DNA from: an uncultured Cytophagaceae bacterium | GTDB taxonomy: Bacteria > Bacteroidota > Bacteroidia > Cytophagales > Spirosomataceae | DNA length: 42,105 nt | Direction of reading: 5' to 3' | NCBI GenBank assembly: GCA_903933935.1 | Contig: CAIZMB010000195.1 | Span: 1 to 42,105 of the forward strand | Shown: positions 8,075 to 16,742 of the stretch, one piece after another | Numbering within the stretch: the stretch's first letter is position 1 | Layout: each line of letters starts with the position of its first letter | Translations under genes and position numbers: made by a program | The notes under the pieces: generated by a model | What the model saw: only the letters and a program-made list of their open reading frames with translations | Told to the model about the DNA's origin: nothing | Databases searched by the model: none

Positions 8075-8992
8075 ATGAGTAAACAAGAGTCAAATTTGAA
8101 GAAGAGAACTGGATTGGGAAGGGGATTAGGTGCATTATTGGAAGATTCTGATAAGCTTCAAGCTAAAGGTTTGCATGCTTCTGATTATGCTGGAAGTCTT
8201 GATTCCGTGAATTTGATGGAAGAAATTGCGTTAGATTGCATAGAGACAAATCCATTTCAACCTCGTGAACGTTTTGAAGTAGAGGCATTAAATGAATTGG
8301 CTGAGTCCATTAGAGTTCAAGGGATTATTCAGCCGATTACGGTGAGAAAAATTGCTCCACGCAAATTTCAATTAATCTCTGGGGAAAGAAGGTTCCAGGC
8401 TTCAAAATTAGCCGGTTTGACTCGAATTCCTGCCTATGTGCGTATGGCGGATGACCAACAAATGATTGAGTTGGCCTTAATAGAAAATATTCAAAGAGAA
8501 AATTTAAATGCCATTGAAATTGCTCTTTCATATAAAAGATTAATGGAAGAATGTCAATTAAAGCAGGAGGATTTGGGAGCTAGAGTGGGTAAAAATAGAT
8601 CTACGGTAACTAATTATATTCGTTTGCTTAAATTGCCTGCAAACATCCAAATTGCGATTCGTGATAATAAAATATCCATGGGCCATGCTCGGTCTTTAAT
8701 TTCTTTAGAAAATAAGGAGATTCAAAATGCACTATTCTTAAAAACCATTTCAGAAGAATGGTCAGTTAGGAAATTGGAGGATGCTGTTAGGCAATCTTCT
8801 CATACGGAAGTCAACCCCATCGATAGGTCAGAAGTTAAGGTGGACCAAATGCGTTCTTGGCAAGCTAATTTATCAACCTTATTCAAATTACCTGTCAGTT
8901 TAAAAATGAATGATGATGGAAAAGGTGAATTGAAGGTTTCATTTAAGTCTAAAGAAGAACTTGAAAAGTTCATTTCTTTCGTTCAAAAATAG
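8075..8992 (+). CDS. parB: Chromosome-partitioning protein ParB/Spo0J
   Basis: DNA-binding CTPase of 305 aa that loads at parS and spreads as a clamp. The basic N-terminal tail KKRTGLGRGLGALL (about 9-22) is the ParA-stimulating peptide seen in ParB proteins. The ParB/Srx domain follows with NPFQPRERF and the CTP-binding GERRFQAS motif (about 108-115), then ENIQREN, and the helix-turn-helix region with RVGKNRSTVTNYIRLLKLP (about 172-190). A C-terminal dimerisation domain closes the protein. It is complete and in an operon with parA. Confidence 0.96.
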   Translation: MSKQESNLKKRTGLGRGLGALLEDSDKLQAKGLHASDYAGSLDSVNLMEEIALDCIETNPFQPRERFEVEALNELAESIRVQGIIQPITVRKIAPRKFQLISGERRFQASKLAGLTRIPAYVRMADDQQMIELALIENIQRENLNAIEIALSYKRLMEECQLKQEDLGARVGKNRSTVTNYIRLLKLPANIQIAIRDNKISMGHARSLISLENKEIQNALFLKTISEEWSVRKLEDAVRQSSHTEVNPIDRSEVKVDQMRSWQANLSTLFKLPVSLKMNDDGKGELKVSFKSKEELEKFISFVQK

Positions 8993-8996
8993 CCTA

Positions 8997-9629
8997 ATGG
9001 GGTTAAAAGTATATTTTCACGTATTGATTTTATGCGCATTTTTTTCACTAAAAATGCAAGGAAATGGAGTGGATACAACTGGAAATAAAACCGATTCTGC
9101 GGCTTTACAATCAATCAAAAAAAGTAAAATAATTCCTAGAGTGAGTACATTACACTCATTAATGATTCCTGGTTGGGGGCAAATCAATAATCGGCAGTAT
9201 TGGAAATTACCATTAGTTGCCGGTGCATTTGTTACATTAGGTTTAATTGCCAATTACAATCATCAGCGATATATGAAGTATAGGGATTATTATTACATTG
9301 TTTCACCTCATACGGAAGATCCATCTTATGTTCCGCCATCTACAGTCGCAGTTCCTTATGAAGATGGGGTAATTCGAGATTTGGATGTAAATCAATTGAA
9401 GCGTTTGAATGACGGATTTAGAAGAAATAGGGATTATACTTTTATAGGGATTGCAGTAGCTTGGGCATTTAATGTGGTTGATGCCAATGTAAGTGCTCAT
9501 TTAAAGACTTTTGATGTATCTGATGATATAAGTTTAAAGATTAAACCTAATTTTGAATTTGATCCTATTTCAAAAGGAATGTTTTCTAGTGTATCTTTGA
9601 CTTTTAATTTAAAAAATCGATTGCGATGA
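8997..9629 (+). CDS. DUF5683 membrane protein
   Basis: A 210-aa envelope protein of unknown function, family DUF5683. I chose the ATG at 8997, four bases after the parB stop, because it gives a clean signal/anchor segment (residues 1-20); an upstream in-frame ATG at 8961 would overlap parB and add polar residues. The family core LMIPGWGQINNRQYWK (about 55-70) is followed by a membrane helix to about residue 87, and a second hydrophobic stretch (GIAVAWAFNVVDANVSAHL) lies further on. The C-terminal part is beta-like. It overlaps dapB by ATGA, so translation is probably coupled. Association with parAB and dapB recurs in Bacteroidota as far as I recall, but no mechanism is established. Confidence 0.8.
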   Translation: MGLKVYFHVLILCAFFSLKMQGNGVDTTGNKTDSAALQSIKKSKIIPRVSTLHSLMIPGWGQINNRQYWKLPLVAGAFVTLGLIANYNHQRYMKYRDYYYIVSPHTEDPSYVPPSTVAVPYEDGVIRDLDVNQLKRLNDGFRRNRDYTFIGIAVAWAFNVVDANVSAHLKTFDVSDDISLKIKPNFEFDPISKGMFSSVSLTFNLKNRLR

Positions 9630-10339
9630 GGATAGTTTTAATTGGTTACGGGAAAATGGGAAAGGAGATTGAGCGCATAGCGATAGACCGTGGGCATCAA
9701 ATAGTTTCCAAAATAGATATTGAAAATCCGGACGATTTAATTTCTTTAACGAATAAAGAAGTAGACGTTGCTATTGAATTTTCAAATCCAATTTCTGCAT
9801 TTTCCAATATAATGAAATGTATTGAGAAACAAATTCCTATCGTTTGCGGTACCACAGGTTGGTTAGAGAAAAAATCTGAAGTTGAAAATGCGACTCAATC
9901 ATTTGATTCAACTTTTTTTTACGCATCTAATTATTCAATAGGTGTTAATTTATTTTTCAAATTAAATAAGCAATTGGCAAAATTAATGCAACCGCATGTT
10001 GGATATGATATTTATACGAATGAAATCCATCATGTAGAGAAAAAAGACTCGCCAAGTGGGACCGCCATTACGATAGCCGAAGGAATCATGAGTCAATATT
10101 CGAATAAGAAAAAATGGGTTAATAATGAAATTCCGGGTGCAGACGAAATTGCTATTTGGTCGCAGAGGGAATCAACTAAACCTGGTACGCATACGGTAAA
10201 ATACATTTCTAAGGTGGATCAAATTGAAGTTACCCACGAAGCATTTAGCCGTGAGGGTTTTGCTTTGGGTGCTGTGATCGCTGCAGAATGGATTTTAGGC
10301 AAAAAGGGTGTATTGGGTATGGATGATATGTTAAATTAA
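9626..10339 (+). CDS. dapB: 4-hydroxy-tetrahydrodipicolinate reductase
   Basis: Cytosolic NAD(P)H-dependent enzyme of 237 aa in the diaminopimelate/lysine pathway, supplying meso-DAP for peptidoglycan. The N-terminal Rossmann motif is GYGKMGKEI (7-15). The catalytic signature NEIHHVEKKDSPSGTA gives general acid/base His135 and Lys139, matching the family H-x3-K pair. The conserved VCGTTGW segment (73-79) is also present. The protein is slightly shorter than the E. coli enzyme, as is usual in Bacteroidota. The start overlaps the DUF5683 stop by four bases and the stop overlaps the next start by one base. Confidence 0.96.
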   Translation: MRIVLIGYGKMGKEIERIAIDRGHQIVSKIDIENPDDLISLTNKEVDVAIEFSNPISAFSNIMKCIEKQIPIVCGTTGWLEKKSEVENATQSFDSTFFYASNYSIGVNLFFKLNKQLAKLMQPHVGYDIYTNEIHHVEKKDSPSGTAITIAEGIMSQYSNKKKWVNNEIPGADEIAIWSQRESTKPGTHTVKYISKVDQIEVTHEAFSREGFALGAVIAAEWILGKKGVLGMDDMLN

Positions 10340-11127
10340 TGGAAATGTTGAATTTAGATCAATTAAAGTCGGATTTAAAGGAAAATGGAGTCATTGTTAT
10401 TCCAGGTTTTTTCGAGCGCAAATTAATTGAAGATATTCAAAGGGCTGCCAAAAATATTTTCCAAATTCAATTTGATCATTTAGGTATAAAGGGAGATTAT
10501 CTGTCTCAAATGACCCAATTGTTTCAAAATCATTTGGACACTTTTATTAGTTGTGGCAAATTGATTCAAACAGGATTAATTGAATTATATCAATTGTCCG
10601 TGAATCCTGACTTGATTGAATTAGTTAAAAATTTGGGTTTATCGAAGCCTTTAATGTGCACTCGGCCCATGTTATTTTTCAATCATCCAAACCTTGCTAT
10701 GTCTGAGCATTTCTATAAAACGCCATTGCATCAAGATTGGGTTTCAATGTTGGCCTCGCAGGATTCCATTGTTGTTTGGTTTCCTTTGATTGATTTGGAA
10801 ATAGAACACGGTCCGGTCATATTTTATCCAGGATCTCATAAATTAGGGCCATTGACAGATAAATTAGAAAATGGTTTTGCTGAGGTGCAATTTGACAGAA
10901 GTGCATATCCTAAATTACAACCTGAAGTTAATATGGGAGATATTGTCATTTTTTCCACTTTATTAGTTCATGAATCGGGTGTTATCACGAATAATGAAAT
11001 CAGGTGGTCCTCTCATTTAAGGTATACTAATATGGAAGATGTTGATTTTGTAGAAAGAGGTTTCCCTTCACCTTACATAAATAAGCCATCCCAAGAGTTA
11101 ATAGATAAGTATTTACACAAAAAATAA
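10339..11127 (+). CDS. Phytanoyl-CoA dioxygenase (PhyH) family Fe(II)/2-oxoglutarate oxygenase
   Basis: A 262-aa cupin-fold oxygenase. The facial triad is readable as His131-x-Asp133 (TPLHQDW) and His211 (TLLVHESG), with a candidate 2-oxoglutarate-binding Arg at 222 or 228 (RWSSHLRY). GPVIFYPGSHK (about 148-158) is typical of PhyH proteins. The substrate cannot be assigned: relatives hydroxylate acyl chains, small metabolites and modified amino acids. Translation is probably coupled to dapB (stop and start share one base), and lepB follows after one base. That makes it an unexpected metabolic oxygenase in the middle of a partitioning/cell-envelope operon. Confidence 0.85.
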   Translation: MEMLNLDQLKSDLKENGVIVIPGFFERKLIEDIQRAAKNIFQIQFDHLGIKGDYLSQMTQLFQNHLDTFISCGKLIQTGLIELYQLSVNPDLIELVKNLGLSKPLMCTRPMLFFNHPNLAMSEHFYKTPLHQDWVSMLASQDSIVVWFPLIDLEIEHGPVIFYPGSHKLGPLTDKLENGFAEVQFDRSAYPKLQPEVNMGDIVIFSTLLVHESGVITNNEIRWSSHLRYTNMEDVDFVERGFPSPYINKPSQELIDKYLHKK

Positions 11128-11128
11128 T

Positions 11129-12277
11129 ATGATGAATTCCAAAGACGCAAAAAAACCTACGCAAAAATCAGCCTTTAGAGAATGGCTGGATTCTGTTTTA
11201 TTTGCAGTAGTCGCGGCTACCCTTATTCGCTTTTTCCTTTTTGAAGCATATACGATTCCTACTCCATCCATGGAAAGTTCCTTGATGGTCGGCGATTTTT
11301 TGTTTGTTAGTAAAATGCATTATGGGGTCCGTACGCCAAAAACTCCTTTGCAACTACCATTAACGCATCAAAAAATATGGTTCACTAATATACCATCTTA
11401 TTTACGCTGGTTGAATTTGCCAACTTTCCGTTTGCCTGGTTTCACTGAAGTTAAAAAAGGGGATGCCGTTGTTTTTAATGCACCTAATTGGGAAGAGGAT
11501 GGAGATGCTCCTTTAGATTTGCGTACTTTTTATGTAAAAAGGTGTGTGGCAACACCAGGGGATGTGATTGAAGTTCGGGGCCAACAGGTATTTATTAATA
11601 ATAAGGCCTTGGAAAATCCCGAAAGAATGCAACATCCTGTGTTTATGAAGACCAAGGAATCATTAGAAGAAAGTTTTTTTGATCAGTTTGGTATTCGTAA
11701 TTCTCCTGATGCAAGTTTTGATTCAGCAGATTGGTTGCCTTTGGCTGACTCATTAAACCAATTAGTCGGATACAAATTGAATACATCTGCAAGTAAGATT
11801 TCAGAAATTTCTAAATCTTCATTTTCTAAATCTTTTGATTATGATTCGTTTAAAGATGTAAAAGGACAAGCATTTGAAGCTATTTTCCCTCATGATACCA
11901 CGCAGTTCAAATGGAATAGAGATTGGTTTGGGCCATTACAAATTCCGGCGAAAGGCTGGACAGTCAATTTAGATGCCAAAAATGTCAAATTATACCAAGA
12001 AGCTATTCAGAAGTATGAAGGAAACGAAGGCATAACGATTGACGGAGATAAAATTTCACAAAATGGCAAGGTATTGAATAGCTATACTTTTAAACAAGAT
12101 TACTATTTTATGATGGGGGATAACCGCCATAATTCAGCTGATTCCAGGTTTTGGGGCTTTGTTCCTGCCGATCATATCGTAGGGAAAGCTGTATTTGTTT
12201 GGATGTCATTAGATCCTAATAAAGGTCTTTTCTCTGGAAAAATTCGTTGGAATCGTATCTTCCGATTTGTTAATTAA
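11129..12277 (+). CDS. lepB: Signal peptidase I
   Basis: Membrane-bound serine protease of 382 aa that removes signal peptides at the periplasmic face. One N-terminal membrane helix (about 22-40) precedes the catalytic Ser47 in TIPTPSMESSL. The general base is Lys137 in FYVKRCVATPGD, and the C-terminal signature GDNRHNSADSRFWG is intact. A long insert (about 155-320) separates the Lys box from the final box, longer than in E. coli LepB and common in Bacteroidota. Last gene of the parA operon. Its stop shares the palindrome TTAA with the stop of the convergent rRNA methyltransferase. Confidence 0.96.
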   Translation: MMNSKDAKKPTQKSAFREWLDSVLFAVVAATLIRFFLFEAYTIPTPSMESSLMVGDFLFVSKMHYGVRTPKTPLQLPLTHQKIWFTNIPSYLRWLNLPTFRLPGFTEVKKGDAVVFNAPNWEEDGDAPLDLRTFYVKRCVATPGDVIEVRGQQVFINNKALENPERMQHPVFMKTKESLEESFFDQFGIRNSPDASFDSADWLPLADSLNQLVGYKLNTSASKISEISKSSFSKSFDYDSFKDVKGQAFEAIFPHDTTQFKWNRDWFGPLQIPAKGWTVNLDAKNVKLYQEAIQKYEGNEGITIDGDKISQNGKVLNSYTFKQDYYFMMGDNRHNSADSRFWGFVPADHIVGKAVFVWMSLDPNKGLFSGKIRWNRIFRFVN

Positions 12278-13455
12278 ATAACTCTTAATACAAATCCTTT
12301 TAAGTAATTACTTTCTGGGTGAAATAGGTTAATGGGATGGTCTGGGGCCTGAGTCATTTGATGAATGACTTGGATTTCCCTCCCAGTCTCTATCCCTGCT
12401 GCGACTAACATATTATAAAATAAGTCTCTCGTAATTACTTGTGAGCACGAATATGTGAAAATGAGACCGTTTTTCTTAATTTTTTTAATGGCCAAATAAT
12501 TAATTTTTTGATACCCTTGGAGTGCTTTGTGTTTACTGCTGATTGATTTGGCAAAGGCTGGTGGATCTAAAATAATAATATCAAACTCTTCTTCACAGTT
12601 CTTTAAATAGGGTAGGGTTTCACCTACAATGGATTCATGTTTCTTATTGGGGAATTCATTTAAGGCTAAATTGGCATTAACTAAATCAATCGCTTTTGCT
12701 GAGGTATCCAATGATACCACTTTTTTAGCACCTTCTTTTAGCGCATACATGGAAAATCCGCCCGAATAACAAAATGTATTTAAAATAGTCTTACCTTTTG
12801 AATACTGCGATAGTAATTGTCTATTATCGCGCTGGTCGATAAAAAAACCTGTTTTTTGCCCCGTAACCCAATTGACAGAAAATTTAATCCCATTTTCTAT
12901 AATTTCATGAGGAGTATCAGCTTTTCCTTCTAAATAATCATTATTGCAGTTTTGTCCATATTCAGGTGGCAAGGTTTCTTTACTCTTATCATAAATGGCT
13001 TTAATCTTTTTCCCAAAAACATGTTTTAAAGCGTTTACGACCTCCATGCGATCCAAATGCATCCCGATGGTATGCGCCTGAAATACAAAAACTCCGTTGT
13101 AATGGTCGATCACTAATCCAGGACAGCCATCCCCTTCACCATGTATTAGCCGGTAAGCATTCGTTTCTTCCAATGGAAGCTTTTGCCTTAATTCATAGGC
13201 ATTTTTAATTCTTTGTATCCAGAATTCTTCTTTTGATGTAATCTCTTGGAAAGAAACAATTTTGACAGAAATACTCCCATGATGAAAATGACCCGTTCCT
13301 AAGAACTCATCTCTTGCATTAATCACATTGACCCAATCTCCATCTTTTAAATGATTACTTTGTTTTAAAATAGCTCCTGAGAAAATCCAAGGATGAAATC
13401 TTCTCACTGGTGAATCTTTTCCTGGTTTTAGCTGTACAAATTTTGTGTCTTCCAT
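12274..13455 (-). CDS. RlmI-like 23S rRNA (cytosine-C5) methyltransferase
   Basis: SAM-dependent class I methyltransferase of 393 aa with an N-terminal PUA domain (about 1-75, including RFHPWIFSGAI) and a C-terminal Rossmann domain. Motifs: GQKTGFFIDQRDNR, the SAM-binding NTFCYSGGFSMYALK, acidic loop VVSLDTS, and the motif IV core ILDPPAFAKS. This is the RlmI/YccW arrangement, with expected 5-methylcytosine formation in 23S rRNA; the exact position is inferred from the family only. I prefer the ATG at 13455 over one at 13503 because the latter would overlap the upstream gene and add 16 non-family residues. It lies 19 bp downstream of the phospholipase C-like gene and is probably cotranscribed. 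Confidence 0.88.
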   Translation of the reverse strand: MEDTKFVQLKPGKDSPVRRFHPWIFSGAILKQSNHLKDGDWVNVINARDEFLGTGHFHHGSISVKIVSFQEITSKEEFWIQRIKNAYELRQKLPLEETNAYRLIHGEGDGCPGLVIDHYNGVFVFQAHTIGMHLDRMEVVNALKHVFGKKIKAIYDKSKETLPPEYGQNCNNDYLEGKADTPHEIIENGIKFSVNWVTGQKTGFFIDQRDNRQLLSQYSKGKTILNTFCYSGGFSMYALKEGAKKVVSLDTSAKAIDLVNANLALNEFPNKKHESIVGETLPYLKNCEEEFDIIILDPPAFAKSISSKHKALQGYQKINYLAIKKIKKNGLIFTYSCSQVITRDLFYNMLVAAGIETGREIQVIHQMTQAPDHPINLFHPESNYLKGFVLRVI

Positions 13456-13474
13456 CCTGTAAAATTGCAAAATT

Positions 13475-14380
13475 TTATTTAAAAAAGGGTTGGCCAGCTT
13501 CAATCCATGCAGAATACCAAATGTCGCCTACATGTTTATAAGCACTTTGAAACCGATTTTCTATTTGATGGTCAAGTACTTGATGATATTTTTTACTGTA
13601 TTCTAGGCTATAATTCTTTTGTAGTGCGTTTCCTTTTTTTTCAAACGTATATTTCTTTGATTGCTTAAATGTGGCATTTAATTTGGCTTCTTTGTCGATT
13701 AAAATTTTCACTTGAGCATGTGATTCCATTACCCAATCCCATGTTGATTTAGTTACATTAGACACAAATGTTGCTGGACCAACCCACTCCTCTAAAGCCT
13801 CATTTAATATTTCTGGAATACGAGATTCCCAAAAAGCATGCAATCCTGTTTGACCCGTTTTTTGTCCATCATAATTAGATGTCGTGTGCAATGGAACATG
13901 TAAATCTCCGATGTAGTGGCCCATTTCTGCGGATAATTTAATAATCTTGATGGTGTCTCGGCGAACAAACGCATATTTTAATTGTTGGTATAAAATGGGA
14001 ATATGCCAAGGGACGATTCCGTGTTTTACTAAACTATCTTGATGAATATTTTTTGTTATTTCTGTCCAGCTTGTATAGTGAATATCAGAAATCTTATAAC
14101 GATCTAAATCAATATAATGCCTTGAAGCCTCATTGTCCATGATATATCTTCTTTGATCTGGCAAAACGGATAGTTCCTCAATTTCTTTTTGATGCCTTTT
14201 ATAAAATGGTATCATTTCGATGGGTAAGGTGTATATCGCCATCGAATTTATTTTTTTATGCGCAAAAAATCCCCAAGGTTTGATTAATTCGCTTGAATAT
14301 CCGCTTGAATAGAATGTTACGATTAAAATAATCAGTATTGGATAGCTTTTTTTGTTCAGGATGTTGTGTTTTAAATTCAT
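13475..14380 (-). CDS. Secreted zinc-dependent phospholipase C / S1-P1 nuclease-like protein
   Basis: A 301-aa exported protein of the phospholipase C/P1 nuclease fold. A hydrophobic signal segment spans about residues 12-30. Predicted zinc ligands follow the family pattern: Trp36 near the mature N-terminus (PWGFFAHKK), His41, Asp75, His88, then the helix GHYIGDLHVPLHT (His155, Asp159, His165) and GLHAFWE (His181, Glu185). The trinuclear zinc site therefore looks intact. The choice between phosphodiester nuclease and phospholipase activity cannot be made from sequence. It is probably cotranscribed with the downstream RlmI-like gene. Its start region overlaps the antisense rpsT promoter. Confidence 0.8.
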   Translation of the reverse strand: MNLKHNILNKKSYPILIILIVTFYSSGYSSELIKPWGFFAHKKINSMAIYTLPIEMIPFYKRHQKEIEELSVLPDQRRYIMDNEASRHYIDLDRYKISDIHYTSWTEITKNIHQDSLVKHGIVPWHIPILYQQLKYAFVRRDTIKIIKLSAEMGHYIGDLHVPLHTTSNYDGQKTGQTGLHAFWESRIPEILNEALEEWVGPATFVSNVTKSTWDWVMESHAQVKILIDKEAKLNATFKQSKKYTFEKKGNALQKNYSLEYSKKYHQVLDHQIENRFQSAYKHVGDIWYSAWIEAGQPFFK

Positions 14381-14394
14381 TTTGTTTAATTTTG
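14364..14394 (+). promoter_or_regulatory. rpsT promoter
   Basis: TTG (14364-14366), 20 bp, then a perfect TAATTTTG (14387-14394), the Bacteroidota primary-sigma arrangement. The predicted start is about 14401, leaving a leader near 32 nt with the purine tract AGAAGAAGAAG. The -33 element lies inside the 5' end of the opposite-strand phospholipase-like gene. Confidence 0.6.
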
Positions 14395-14432
14395 CATTTC
14401 AATTTTATTAGAAGAAGAAGATTATTTAAACA

Positions 14433-14690
14433 ATGGCAAATCATAAATCAGCATTAAAGCGTATTAGAGCAAATGAATCAAAGCGTTTGCGTAACCGTTA
14501 TCAACATAAGTCAACTCGTACGATGATTAAAAATCTTCGTTTGACAACAGATAAATCTGTCGTGGTTGATTTATACAAAAAGGTTTCATCTGCTTTAGAT
14601 AAACTAGCTAAGAAAAACATTATTCATAAGAACAAAGCAGCAAATCAAAAATCTAAATTAGCTAAGTTGGCGAATAAATTAGCCGCATAG
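14433..14690 (+). CDS. rpsT: 30S ribosomal protein S20
   Basis: A highly basic 85-aa protein starting MANHKSALKRIRANESKRLR, the unmistakable S20 N-terminus, and ending in the lysine/alanine-rich helix NKLAA. It binds 16S rRNA in the body of the 30S subunit. Length is standard. The gene has its own promoter (14364-14394) and terminator (14717-14736) and is monocistronic. Confidence 0.98.
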   Translation: MANHKSALKRIRANESKRLRNRYQHKSTRTMIKNLRLTTDKSVVVDLYKKVSSALDKLAKKNIIHKNKAANQKSKLAKLANKLAA

Positions 14691-14713
14691 TTTTAGATTA
14701 TCAGCATATTGAT

Positions 14714-14738
14714 AAACCCCGCAATCGCGGGGTTTTCT
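14714..14738 (+). terminator. rpsT terminator
   Basis: GC-rich stem CCCCGC / GCGGGG (14717-14722 with 14727-14732), extended by AAA/TTT, loop AATC, and followed by a short T-rich tail. Confidence 0.88.
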
Positions 14739-14773
14739 TGTTTATAAGGATTACCTTCAAGAAAAATGTTCAG

Positions 14774-15475
14774 ATGAATTATTTACTTAATGGAGGTAAA
14801 ATTAAAGAAATTCGATTGGAGGAGAGGCCACGTGAGTTGATGGCTGTCAAGGGAAAGGATACTTTACGGATTGACGAAATACTTTCTTTGTTGATAGGAT
14901 CGGGGATTCCTAATAAATCAGCGCTAGATCTTTCAAAGGATATATTAAATTCAATACAAGGAGATTTAAATAAATTAGGCCGTTTTAATCAATTTGATTT
15001 CATGAAATTCAAAGGGATTGGAAAAGCTAAGTCTTCCGTTTTAGTGGCTGCTTTAGAGCTAGGTCGTCGTCGAATGGTTTTTGAAACGACGCATCAGATT
15101 GACACTATATTAGCTTCAAAAGACGCATATAACTTGTTAAGGCCTCATTTGAGTGATTTAGCCCATGAAGAATTTTGGATTATTCATTTAAATCGTGCTT
15201 CTCGATTGATTAAATTAGAAAAATTTAGTGTAGGGGGTGTTGCTGGTACTTGTGTCGATTTAAAATTACTCTTTAAATCTGCCCTAGAGCAAACATCCTC
15301 TGCTATTATTTTAGCTCATAATCACCCATCTGGCCAATTACAACCCAGTCAGGCCGATAAGCATTTAACTAAAAAAATTATTGAAGCAGCAGGATTGTTT
15401 GAAATACAAATTTCCGATCACTTGATTGTGTCTTCAGAAACCTATTTCAGTTTTGCCGATGAAGGAATACTATAA
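14774..15475 (+). CDS. radC: RadC/YicR-family JAB-domain protein (UPF0758)
   Basis: A 233-aa protein with an N-terminal helix-hairpin-helix region (FMKFKGIGKAKSSVLVAALELG) and a C-terminal JAMM/MPN metalloprotease-like domain whose zinc signature AHNHPSG...SQAD is intact. The historical DNA-repair role of RadC has been questioned; the molecular activity is unknown. I chose the ATG at 14774 because an alternative start at 14738 begins in the tail of the rpsT terminator and adds a basic, non-family stretch. The stop lies 3 bp from the stop of the convergent 32-aa membrane peptide. Confidence 0.9.
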   Translation: MNYLLNGGKIKEIRLEERPRELMAVKGKDTLRIDEILSLLIGSGIPNKSALDLSKDILNSIQGDLNKLGRFNQFDFMKFKGIGKAKSSVLVAALELGRRRMVFETTHQIDTILASKDAYNLLRPHLSDLAHEEFWIIHLNRASRLIKLEKFSVGGVAGTCVDLKLLFKSALEQTSSAIILAHNHPSGQLQPSQADKHLTKKIIEAAGLFEIQISDHLIVSSETYFSFADEGIL

Positions 15476-15478
15476 TTT

Positions 15479-15577
15479 TTATTTACCTCTTTCCTTGTAA
15501 ATGTTTTGAAGTTTAACTCCTACTACGATAGCTATTGCAAATAAAATGATAAAAAAGGCGGCTCCTGAATATCCCAT
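15479..15577 (-). CDS. Small single-pass membrane peptide, 32 aa
   Basis: A short frame with ATG at 15577 and TAA at 15479-15481. It begins MGYSGAAFFIILFAIAIVVG, one clear hydrophobic helix (about 5-21), and ends in a basic tail KLQNIYKERGK. That is the charge pattern of a bitopic membrane peptide with a cytoplasmic C-terminus. I do not recognise the family. Support for it being real: it starts 35 bp downstream of hisB on the same strand, it ends 3 bp from the radC stop in the same tight convergent style as other pairs here, and nothing else explains the 137-bp space. It could be a subunit of a larger membrane complex or a toxin-like peptide, but no evidence favours either. Confidence 0.5.
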   Translation of the reverse strand: MGYSGAAFFIILFAIAIVVGVKLQNIYKERGK

Positions 15578-15612
15578 GTGTTGTTAAATTTTATTCAAAA
15601 TTATGAAATTAA

Positions 15613-16725
15613 TTATAGTAATCCTTTTGTGCTGGGCAAAGAATTTAAATTATTTATATCTCTTTTAACAGCTAATTGGATTGATTTGGCAAATGCCTTA
15701 AAAATTGATTCAATTTTATGATGCTCGTTTTCTCCTTCAGCCTTAATATTTAAATTGCATTTGGCTGCATCTGAAAAAGATTTAAAGAAGTGACTGAACA
15801 TTTCTGTTGGCATCTCACCAATCTTTTCTCTTTTAAATTCAGCGTCCCAAACGAGCCAATTTCGACCTGAAAAATCTAAAGCCACCTGGGCTAAACAATC
15901 ATCCATCGGCAATAAAAATCCGTATCGAGCAATTCCTTTTTTTTGACCTAATGCCAACAAAAATGCTTCACCCAATGCAATTCCAGTATCTTCAATGGTA
16001 TGGTGTTCGTCAATATGTAAATCCCCTTGAACTTTTATCGTGAGATCAAGGTTACCGTGCTTTGCGATTTGATCTAACATATGATCAAAAAAGGCTAAAC
16101 CCGTTTGATTATTTGCATTACCCTTTCCATCTAGGTTTAACTGGATGGATATTTTAGTTTCATTCGTATTTCTAGTATGAAAGATTATACGTTCGGGTAA
16201 TTTATAATAGGAATATATATCATTCCAATCAGTGGTTTGCAGCGCGGTGATTAGTTTTAATTCAGAAGGTATCTCTAAATCGCTGATTAAAATAGCTTTT
16301 GCACCCAAATTTTTAGCTAATTGAATGTCAGTGATTCGGTCACCTATGACATATGAATTACTTAAATCATAATCAGCCGTCAGATATTTTCCTAATAAAC
16401 CTAGACCCGGTTTTCTTGTCGGAAGATTGTCTTTAGGAAAAGATTTATCAATTAAAATAGTTGAAAATACAATTCCTTCTGAAGCTAAGATTTCCAACAT
16501 TTTGTTTTGGGCAGGCCAAAAAGTTTCTTCAGGAAATGAGGAAGTACCTAGTCCATCTTGGTTGGTCACCATGACTAATTCAAAGTCGAATTCTTCATTT
16601 ATCTTCTTTAAATTAGATATGACATGTGGCAAAAATGACAATTTTTCTAAACTGTCAACTTGCTGGTCAGGTTGAGGCTCAACAATTAAAGTGCCATCCC
16701 GGTCTATGAATAATACTTTCTTCAT
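15613..16725 (-). CDS. hisB: Bifunctional histidinol-phosphatase / imidazoleglycerol-phosphate dehydratase
   Basis: A 370-aa fusion catalysing two histidine-biosynthesis steps. The N-terminal HAD phosphatase (about 1-165) has the nucleophile motif FIDRDGT with Asp8 and Asp10, and [15 protein letters not shown] for Mg binding. The C-terminal dehydratase (about 178-370) has [12 protein letters not shown], the metal-binding [16 protein letters not shown], and [16 protein letters not shown]. Both halves look intact. No other his genes are in this window, so hisB is either detached from a his operon or its neighbours lie elsewhere. It diverges from the DUF937-like gene; a 13-bp palindrome sits between them. 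A perfect TACCTTTG at 16730-16737 is so close to the ATG that, if used, the mRNA would be essentially leaderless. Confidence 0.95.
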   Translation of the reverse strand: MKKVLFIDRDGTLIVEPQPDQQVDSLEKLSFLPHVISNLKKINEEFDFELVMVTNQDGLGTSSFPEETFWPAQNKMLEILASEGIVFSTILIDKSFPKDNLPTRKPGLGLLGKYLTADYDLSNSYVIGDRITDIQLAKNLGAKAILISDLEIPSELKLITALQTTDWNDIYSYYKLPERIIFHTRNTNETKISIQLNLDGKGNANNQTGLAFFDHMLDQIAKHGNLDLTIKVQGDLHIDEHHTIEDTGIALGEAFLLALGQKKGIARYGFLLPMDDCLAQVALDFSGRNWLVWDAEFKREKIGEMPTEMFSHFFKSFSDAAKCNLNIKAEGENEHHKIESIFKAFAKSIQLAVKRDINNLNSLPSTKGLL

Positions 16726-16742
16726 GATGCAAAGGTAATGAA

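Noticed and set aside
7110-8992. Search for a parS site near parAB, including the CACGTG cores at 14829 and 19706
   Set aside because: Neither CACGTG core is extended into a 14-16 bp palindrome, and both lie inside coding sequence (radC and the helicase). I see no parS in the window.
14738-14773. Longer N-terminus for RadC
   Set aside because: It would begin in the rpsT terminator tail and adds residues unlike the family; the ATG at 14774 fits better.
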